A stretch of 10,818 nt of DNA from Thermotogae bacterium. Lineage in GTDB: Bacteria; Thermotogota; Thermotogae; B3-G13. Shown one piece after another: positions 6,607-10,818 of the stretch. The stretch spans positions 1-10,818 of the forward strand of contig WFSK01000277.1 in assembly GCA_015486095.1 (NCBI GenBank). Direction: 5' to 3'. The notes below the pieces were generated by a model. That model ran no database searches. It saw only the letters and a list, made by a program, of their open reading frames with translations, and was not told the DNA's origin. The stretch's first letter is position 1. Each line of letters begins with the position of its first letter. The position numbers were made by a program, and so were the translations under genes.

Positions 6607-7818
6607 TCAATGTGGTCTAAGGGTAACACCCATCTTCATATTATAGAATAATGGATGACCGGAATACGATCGCCATGTGTAAGTGGCATCCGATTCGACA
6701 TATTGATACACCTCTATCCTTGGAACACCTTCTTGCATGGAAGATATCACCTCTTGGACTGTTCCATCCCAAAATGGGATGACAAAATTCTGGAAAGTAT
6801 TTAAGAGGGCATCTACCTCCGCAGGAATAAAAAGATTAAAGGCCCGGATATAAAGGTAAAATCTGTTGAAAAGCGGATTTGTCCCTATCGTGTACCAATC
6901 GTTACCGTAAAAGATAAATCCGAATAGATCGAATATGACATGTGCCCTTTCTCTATCTGTGCTCGCAGAAGAGGATTCGTTATCTATCTCTTCTCTATGA
7001 GTAACATAATTCGCAAATGCAATTTCGTTAAATCTATGTTGTTCTTCTATGGGGCCAGACCACGTAGATCTCACATCTCTGATCGTGAAGGTAGTAACAT
7101 TATCAGAACGATTGAATGGAAAATCAACCGAGCCCGGAGTGGGAAAAAGATAAAAGACTTCAAGCATAACTATATCAGCAAAATAATCCAACCAGCTGTA
7201 TGGTTCTATATGTGGTTCTACGCTCTTATCATGGATGGCATCTCCGAACGCATAGAGTGCTTGAAGCATATCTGATGTGCGATCGTAATTACTGCTGTTA
7301 TCAGTTTCTGTAGCCATAACGATCTCGCTGGAAGAATCGTCGTAATATATATCAGAACTCGGATTGGTCTGTATGTAATTTATTATACTAGATGCATCGG
7401 TTGCAGCATTTCCAAAGGTTTCAACTACTTGTGTAGCCAAGTAAGTGATAGAGGCAATGTGATCGGTTATGAGATTCTGTCCTGTACCGTTCACATCTCT
7501 TCTCAATTCATCAGGTGAGTACTCGTAATATCTTATCATCCCGGATAAGGTATTGGTAGCGATGAAGGTGAGATAATTCGTTTCCGTGCCTAAAGAAGAT
7601 GTTACAGTAGCAGCGTATCCCGTGAGTTCATTGAACATGAAATCCGTACCGTCGATGGCGGCCTGTAGGGCATTCACCCTGTTTTTTATACCTATCCATC
7701 CATTGAGCTGTATGGAAAAGACACACCACACCGCTCCAAGGGCTATAGACATCACAACGATGGCTATTAGAAGCTCGGCGAGAGTAAATCCCTGCTCACT
7801 TTTTTTCTTTTCTTTCAT
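6607..7818 (-). CDS. GspJ/PilW-like minor pseudopilin with a large internal extension
   Basis: A secreted-system prepilin. A short positive leader, MKEKKKSEQG, precedes a type IV prepilin peptidase site: cleavage after G10, mature N-terminus FTLAELLIAI with E at position 5, then a single hydrophobic helix to about residue 36. The helix and a following amphipathic stretch (37-66) match the GspJ/PilW class of minor pilins, which sit at the tip of a type II secretion or type IV pilus pseudopilus. At 403 residues it is about twice the usual length. Residues about 80-130 and 366-401 look like the two ends of a normal pseudopilin beta-sheet; between them lie about 230 residues rich in acidic, Ser and aromatic residues that I do not recognise. 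The ATG overlaps the stop of the upstream prepilin gene (ATGA). No assembly ATPase or secretin is in the window. Confidence 0.82.
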   Translation of the reverse strand: MKEKKKSEQGFTLAELLIAIVVMSIALGAVWCVFSIQLNGWIGIKNRVNALQAAIDGTDFMFNELTGYAATVTSSLGTETNYLTFIATNTLSGMIRYYEYSPDELRRDVNGTGQNLITDHIASITYLATQVVETFGNAATDASSIINYIQTNPSSDIYYDDSSSEIVMATETDNSSNYDRTSDMLQALYAFGDAIHDKSVEPHIEPYSWLDYFADIVMLEVFYLFPTPGSVDFPFNRSDNVTTFTIRDVRSTWSGPIEEQHRFNEIAFANYVTHREEIDNESSSASTDRERAHVIFDLFGFIFYGNDWYTIGTNPLFNRFYLYIRAFNLFIPAEVDALLNTFQNFVIPFWDGTVQEVISSMQEGVPRIEVYQYVESDATYTWRSYSGHPLFYNMKMGVTLRPH

Positions 7819-8189
7819 CTCTTCATCCTGATCTGGAGTATGGGGATACTAACCGTCTTAGTTGTACTCCCAGAGGGCATATAACTCACATTTACGGTTA
7901 CTTTCTGAAGCGTAGCGGTAGCAACACTCGCTATATCTTTGGTATTCGTTTTTATGGTGTACAACATATCGTTGATGGTTTCCGTACTGGTAAAATCTAC
8001 AAAATTAGGGATAAAACTCTTCTCCATTACACTTCTTGCCAACTCTCTTGCAACGGTATTGTACTCTACCCTTTTCTCGATATGATAGAGTTCGCTTATA
8101 CCTGCATAAACTCCGCTCAATATGATGACGAGTATTGCCATTGCCACTAAAATCTCAACCAAAGTAAATCCCTTTTCATCTGTGGTCAT
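7815..8189 (-). CDS. GspI/PilV-like minor pseudopilin
   Basis: A small prepilin with leader MTTDEKG, a prepilin-peptidase site after the glycine, and mature N-terminus FTLVEILVAMAILVIIL with Glu at +5, followed by one transmembrane helix and about 90 residues of globular domain ending in a beta-rich 'VTVNVSYM... ISIPILQIRM'-like tail. The short length and position directly before a GspJ-like gene fit GspI/PilV, which pairs with GspJ and GspK at the pseudopilus tip. No GspK is present next to it. I start at ATG 8189 because AGGTGA (8195-8200) lies five bases upstream. The GTG at 8198, which overlaps the ricT stop as GTGA and adds three residues, has no ribosome site. Both genes of the pair are embedded between ricT and the transaminase without gaps. 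Confidence 0.82.
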   Translation of the reverse strand: MTTDEKGFTLVEILVAMAILVIILSGVYAGISELYHIEKRVEYNTVARELARSVMEKSFIPNFVDFTSTETINDMLYTIKTNTKDIASVATATLQKVTVNVSYMPSGSTTKTVSIPILQIRMKR

Positions 8190-8194
8190 ATCTC

Positions 8195-8200
8195 TCACCT
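8195..8200 (-). promoter_or_regulatory. Shine-Dalgarno that decides the GspI-like start
   Basis: AGGTGA on the minus strand lies five bases before ATG 8189 and contains the TGA stop of ricT. Upstream of the competing GTG at 8198 there is no purine-rich site, so initiation at 8189 coupled to ricT termination is favoured. Confidence 0.6.
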
Positions 8201-8983
8201 GAATTTGCTAAAAGGTATCTTGAATATCTCCGAATCTTCAGTTTGAACTGTTATCTCTTTTGTAAAGATGTTGTACTGAGTTACGGTCCCCTTTTCCCCT
8301 TCTACCTCGATCTCTTCCCCAATATCTGGGATATTCTCTAACTCCTCTTGATAGACATCTGCCTCGTATCTAAGACAACACAACAACTTTCCACAAGCCC
8401 CCGAGATCTTGGCTGGATTTATATACAATTGTTGCTGTTTAGCATACTTTAATGTAACCCCATCGAATGCTCTAAGATGTGTTGCACAGCAGAGTTCTCT
8501 CCCGCACATACCTATCCCACCTCTTATCTTGAATTCATCCCTTACTCCGATCTGTCTGAGTTCTATCCTCGTTTTGAAGATCGAAGCTAAATCCTTTACC
8601 AACGCCCTGAAATCCACACGTTCCTCTGCGGTGAAATAGAAGAGCAATTTAGACCTATCCAACATATATTTCGCCTTGACGAGTTTCATCTGAAGACCAT
8701 GCTCCTTTATCTTTTCCCTACATACTTCCATAGCAGAATTCGCATCTTCTAAATTTCTTTTATAGACCTTGAGGTCTTCGTTTGTCATACGCCTTTCGAT
8801 CGGTAATACGTTATCGACACCTACTTCCTCCCTTTTCACGTTGGTTTTGACCACCGTTCCCACATCCAGACCGAATTCGCTCTGGGCTACCACCCTATCT
8901 TTATACTTAACGTCCTCTCCATTGGTAGAAAAGTAATAGATCTTTCCCGCCGTTTGGAATACAACTGCTATCAGATTATCCAT
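8195..8983 (-). CDS. ricT: PSP1-domain protein, RicT/YaaT-like
   Basis: A 262-residue PSP1 C-terminal domain protein. In Bacillus subtilis RicT (YaaT) works with RicA and RicF as an Fe-S complex that helps RNase Y process selected mRNAs and affects sporulation, competence and biofilm control. The signature cysteines are all present: GIGMCGRELCC (156-166, C160, C165, C166) and GACGKLLCCLRYE (195-207, C197, C202, C203), the clusters expected to carry iron-sulfur ligands. Residues 69-100 are a charged helical segment and 210-262 a small beta-barrel-like tail (GEEIEVEGEKGTV). Placement directly after holB and yaaR repeats the Bacillus order yaaR-holB-yaaT, which strengthens the call. The ATG lies three bases after the holB stop with an AAGGAA site upstream. 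RicA and RicF are not in the window, so the RNA-processing role is inferred from the family. Confidence 0.9.
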   Translation of the reverse strand: MDNLIAVVFQTAGKIYYFSTNGEDVKYKDRVVAQSEFGLDVGTVVKTNVKREEVGVDNVLPIERRMTNEDLKVYKRNLEDANSAMEVCREKIKEHGLQMKLVKAKYMLDRSKLLFYFTAEERVDFRALVKDLASIFKTRIELRQIGVRDEFKIRGGIGMCGRELCCATHLRAFDGVTLKYAKQQQLYINPAKISGACGKLLCCLRYEADVYQEELENIPDIGEEIEVEGEKGTVTQYNIFTKEITVQTEDSEIFKIPFSKFR

Positions 8984-8986
8984 AGA

Positions 8987-10000
8987 TCACTTTCCTTTAC
9001 CCGCCATGATATCTTTCAATTCCTCAAGAGCAATGGCAAATCTGTCATATGCCAAGGTAAGAGAAAAAGGAACGGAATGCCAATTCGCGAGTTCCGTTAT
9101 GTATGACACCGCCTTCACTTGTTTCTCCGTCAATATGAGTCCTGCGCTTGTGATCTTATGTAATATCTCTACTATAAGACGTTTGCACAAAAAGGACAAC
9201 ATCCTAATCGCGTTCTCCCTCTCACTCCCCATTTTTTTCAACAGACTTTCCATTATCCCAAGATTTGAAGAAAGTGTTCCTCTATATAAACGAGATAATA
9301 ATACCTTACACAACATATGTCTTATTATACATCCTTTCCATCCTCCTTCGAAGATGGAATTCACAAACTCATCTATGATATCTTTCTCTCCATTTAACAT
9401 AACTTTAACATCTTCATATACAGTCTTCATATCATCGATGTTCTCAATAGCTTCGAATATTTGCATATCGTATCCTGCAATCTCTGTAAACAAGGCTATC
9501 AATTCAGGAGCATGAAGTGGAGAAGATACCTTTTGAATAGCCTCAGATGATGGTCTGGGAAAGGATATTCTTATCGCTCGAGAACGGATGGTTGGAAGCA
9601 CTGCATCGATATTAGAAGTAGTCATCATAATGATATTGAACTTCTCCGGTTCTTCTGTTATCTTTAAGAAGGAGTTAGCCCCTTCCCTCGTGATCTGCTC
9701 GGCACCAAATATGACAGCATATTTGTGCTTCCATTGCATGGGATAAGATTTCAGAAATATCCTTATATTTCGTATATCATCTATGTGTATCCTACCCTTT
9801 TCCGAGGAGATGATCTCGATATCGATTGCATTTCCTACTAACTCTGGTTTCGTATCTTCCAATTCACCTATTATTTCCAGCACCAACTTCCTCGATAGCC
9901 ACGCATCATCTATTAGAAGGAGAAAGGTTTTTCCTTCATTTCCTATAGAATTCCTTATCATCTCAAATTGATGTGGATAGAGTGTCACCAACTTCATCAT
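8987..10000 (-). CDS. holB: DNA polymerase III delta prime-like clamp-loader subunit
   Basis: An AAA+ clamp-loader protein of the delta prime type, a stator of the complex that loads the sliding clamp on DNA. The N-terminal 150 residues show the pattern: a degenerate nucleotide loop (SIGNEGKTFLLLIDDA, 18-33, without a proper GxxxxGK), IHIDDIRNI (71-79), YAVIFGAEQITREGANSFLK (94-113), a sensor-like TEEPEKFNIIMMTTS (115-129) and LPTIRSRAIRISF (135-147). The last is the SRC motif with its arginine R141 kept and Cys replaced by Ala. The zinc-binding cysteines of DnaX are missing, so it is not gamma/tau. Residues about 150-337 are a helical, poorly conserved collar region. It starts with two adjacent ATGs (10000 and 9997), the first overlapping the yaaR stop as ATGA, with no Shine-Dalgarno, suggesting coupling. 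Divergence of the C-terminal half is ordinary for delta prime. Confidence 0.88.
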   Translation of the reverse strand: MMKLVTLYPHQFEMIRNSIGNEGKTFLLLIDDAWLSRKLVLEIIGELEDTKPELVGNAIDIEIISSEKGRIHIDDIRNIRIFLKSYPMQWKHKYAVIFGAEQITREGANSFLKITEEPEKFNIIMMTTSNIDAVLPTIRSRAIRISFPRPSSEAIQKVSSPLHAPELIALFTEIAGYDMQIFEAIENIDDMKTVYEDVKVMLNGEKDIIDEFVNSIFEGGWKGCIIRHMLCKVLLSRLYRGTLSSNLGIMESLLKKMGSERENAIRMLSFLCKRLIVEILHKITSAGLILTEKQVKAVSYITELANWHSVPFSLTLAYDRFAIALEELKDIMAGKGK

Positions 10001-10470
10001 CGGTAAAGATCCATCAATAAACCCCTTATTTCATCTACCTTTGCAGCATATACAAGAGTATCACGTTCCCCCTTCATCATACGATCGGCGAGGTCTTTCA
10101 ATTGAGCGTTGACCTCATCCACTATAATACAAAGGTCCACTCGAGTTCTTCCCCTTGTTTTTTTCAATTCCTCTCGCACCTTGAATTCTTTCTCCACAAT
10201 ATACGTTATGAAACGCTTTACTCGCTCTTCATACTCTTTTAAATGCCTATAAGTAGGTGAACGCGCAAATTCATTACCCATCTCGATAACCTCTTGTAAG
10301 AGTACGTCTGCCCTTTCATCGATTTTTTCTAAGATCAATTCCTTTAGAGAAGGTACAGAAGAACCTTCTTCCACCTTACTTATATCTTTCCCCTTCTTTT
10401 TCAACCGAGACTTCTTACTCTTTATCTTACGAGTTTCTTCTTTTTTGTTGGATGTAGGTTCTATTCGCAT
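9997..10470 (-). CDS. yaaR: YaaR family protein (DUF327)
   Basis: A 157-residue protein of the YaaR/DUF327 family, function unknown. The first 35 residues are very rich in Lys/Arg/Ser and probably disordered. Residues 45-157 form an all-helical domain with family hallmarks: a charged helix around LLQEVIEMGNEFARSPTY (57-74), a second with YEERVKRFITYIVEKEF (80-96), and the C-terminal IRGLLMDLYR (148-157), comparable to the B. subtilis YaaR ending IQGLLINIYR. No signal peptide or membrane segment. It is the first gene of the minus-strand run, followed by holB and ricT exactly as in Bacillus, which is the main support for the name. The ATG at 10470 is the first in frame, has no Shine-Dalgarno, and is placed at the predicted transcription start of the promoter described separately. 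Confidence 0.85.
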   Translation of the reverse strand: MRIEPTSNKKEETRKIKSKKSRLKKKGKDISKVEEGSSVPSLKELILEKIDERADVLLQEVIEMGNEFARSPTYRHLKEYEERVKRFITYIVEKEFKVREELKKTRGRTRVDLCIIVDEVNAQLKDLADRMMKGERDTLVYAAKVDEIRGLLMDLYR

Positions 10471-10476
10471 AGTTCA

Positions 10477-10485
10477 ATTATATCA
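10477..10485 (-). promoter_or_regulatory. Extended -10 promoter of the yaaR-pyk operon
   Basis: On the minus strand 10485-10477 reads TGATATAAT, an exact extended -10 (TGnTATAAT). No good -35 is seen at 17-bp spacing (GGAACA at 10505-10500, 3 of 6 matches), which is normal for extended -10 promoters. Transcription should begin about 7 bases after the -10, at 10470-10471, which is the A of the yaaR ATG. It is the only convincing promoter before the ten-gene run. Confidence 0.6.
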
Positions 10486-10737
10486 TATAAGAGGAGGCAT
10501 GTTCCTGACTCATTGGCTGCATAATAAAAAAGTTGATGGAGTGATTGGGGTATATCTCGATGTGCGAGTGTTGTAAGTAGTTGCGAAGTAAACCTATCGT
10601 TGTTTCGAGGCGAATGTGAGTGTATCTTATGCTTGATTCGGTTGAGTTTTGCATCGGACCACATCGAGTGTTCGGTAGAAGGTATATTTTGATGTGCATC
10701 GTTAGTGTAAGTGAAACAATGTTGTTCGACTTACAGG
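10486..10737. other. Non-coding G/T-skewed intergenic region with short repeats
   Basis: No credible gene in about 250 bases: the minus-strand frames here lack a ribosome site, use rare-looking composition and overlap each other. The plus strand from about 10530 to 10735 is poor in C and rich in G and T. Short repeats are present: CTCGATGTG (10556-10564) with its perfect inverse CACATCGAG (10660-10668), direct copies of CGAGTGTT (10565-10572 and 10665-10672), and two GATGTGC motifs (10559-10565 and 10691-10697), each followed by a GTAAGT. The composition and partial repetition suggest a decayed repeat or an untranslated RNA rather than random spacer. Function not assigned. Confidence 0.45.
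10706..10735. repeat. Hairpin adjoining the three-way-junction element
   Basis: TGTAAGT (10706-10712) pairs perfectly with ACTTACA (10729-10735). After a 2x2 mismatch, AACA pairs with TGTT further in, giving an 11-bp interrupted stem. It is separated by only two bases from the structured element that follows, so the two may be parts of one RNA or DNA structure. There is no U-tract, so it is not an intrinsic terminator on either strand. Confidence 0.45.
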
Positions 10738-10818
10738 GGTATCACGTCGGACTGTGACGAGCGTCCTTCCTGCACGCCGTCACATTCGAAACCTCCTGTT
10801 TCTCACCGACGTGATACC
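10738..10818. other. Three-way-junction structured element with 13-bp terminal inverted repeats
   Basis: The last 81 bases fold into a compact three-way junction by eye. GGTATCACGTCGG (10738-10750) pairs perfectly with CCGACGTGATACC (10806-10818). Inside, TGTGACG (10753-10759) pairs with CGTCACA (10778-10784), extended by GCGT (10761-10764) with ACGC (10774-10777) across a one-base bulge, capped by a 9-base loop. A third stem GAAAC (10788-10792) and GTTTC (10798-10802) has loop CTCCT. Junction linkers are AC, TTC and TCA. On the minus strand the last loop reads AGGAG. GC content is higher than in the neighbouring spacer. It could be a structured RNA or a small palindromic mobile repeat (MITE-like). 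It matches no riboswitch, ribozyme, tRNA or attC consensus that I could recall. The window stops at the last base of the closing arm. Confidence 0.55.

Noticed and set aside
10491..10576. Plus-strand GAGGAGG followed by ATG (10499) and a 25-codon frame.
   Set aside because: The ATG is only one base from the Shine-Dalgarno-like run, too close for initiation, and the run is in the promoter spacer of the opposite strand.
10478..10699. Two overlapping minus-strand open frames (67 and 73 codons) upstream of yaaR.
   Set aside because: No ribosome site, no recognisable motif, composition unlike neighbouring genes, and they overlap each other and the yaaR promoter.
10738..10818. Minus strand of the three-way junction has TGA and GAA linkers reminiscent of a hammerhead ribozyme core (CUGAUGA...GAA).
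   Set aside because: The first core segment would read TCGGTGA, losing the essential C3 and A6. The stem after GAA starts T-A rather than A-U, and two bases (GT) replace the single cleavage-site base. Not a functional hammerhead.
10738..10818. tRNA, SRP RNA, integron attC or known riboswitch at the right edge.
   Set aside because: No acceptor/anticodon geometry despite a TTCGAAAC string; no SRP GGAA apical motif in the right helix; no RYYYAAC/GTTRRRY pair for attC; none of the riboswitch core motifs I know (purine, TPP, c-di-GMP, THF, SAM) fit.

Overview
The window looks like a piece of an anaerobic, probably thermophilic, bacterial chromosome. The evidence is heavy use of AGA/AGG and ATA codons, a RicT-type PSP1 protein beside DNA polymerase III delta prime and a YaaR/DUF327 protein (an order known from Firmicutes), and tandem M42 aminopeptidases with pfkA and pyk, both also seen in Thermotogota. 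I cannot fix the phylum from sequence alone; Thermotogota, a deep Firmicutes lineage or an Atribacterota/Coprothermobacter-like lineage all fit.

Layout. Bases 1-860 (plus strand) hold two gene remnants joined end to end: the first ~39 codons of a type I restriction HsdR subunit, then, in another frame, the C-terminal two thirds of an ADP-ribosylglycohydrolase. Bases 861-919 are a short convergent intergenic gap. Bases 920-10470 (minus strand) form one unbroken ten-gene run, in transcription order yaaR-like, holB-like, ricT-like, GspI-like prepilin, GspJ-like prepilin, aspartate aminotransferase, M42 peptidase, M42 peptidase, pfkA, pyk. Adjacent genes either overlap or are separated by no more than 13 bases. 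Five junctions have 4-base stop/start overlaps or come close to them, so the run is best read as one operon. An extended -10 promoter (TGATATAAT) sits directly before the first ATG and implies a leaderless transcript. Bases 10486-10818 contain no credible gene. They are G/T-skewed, carry short repeats and a hairpin, and end in a compact three-way-junction structure closed by a perfect 13-bp inverted repeat.

How the genes fit together. The upstream part (yaaR, holB, ricT) is an informational/regulatory set. The middle adds two type II secretion/type IV pilus minor pseudopilins. The downstream part is amino-acid and sugar catabolism: two peptide-trimming M42 aminopeptidases, an acidic-amino-acid transaminase, and the two committed glycolytic kinases. 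Peptide breakdown, transamination and glycolysis share pyruvate and 2-oxoacids, so the downstream genes make metabolic sense together. Their linkage to clamp-loader and RicT genes is unusual.

No new defence system is evident. The most interesting points are the HsdR/ADP-ribosylglycohydrolase junction, the structured element at the right edge, the large apparent insertion in the GspJ-like pseudopilin, the coupled divergent M42 pair, and small active-site departures in pyruvate kinase and phosphofructokinase.
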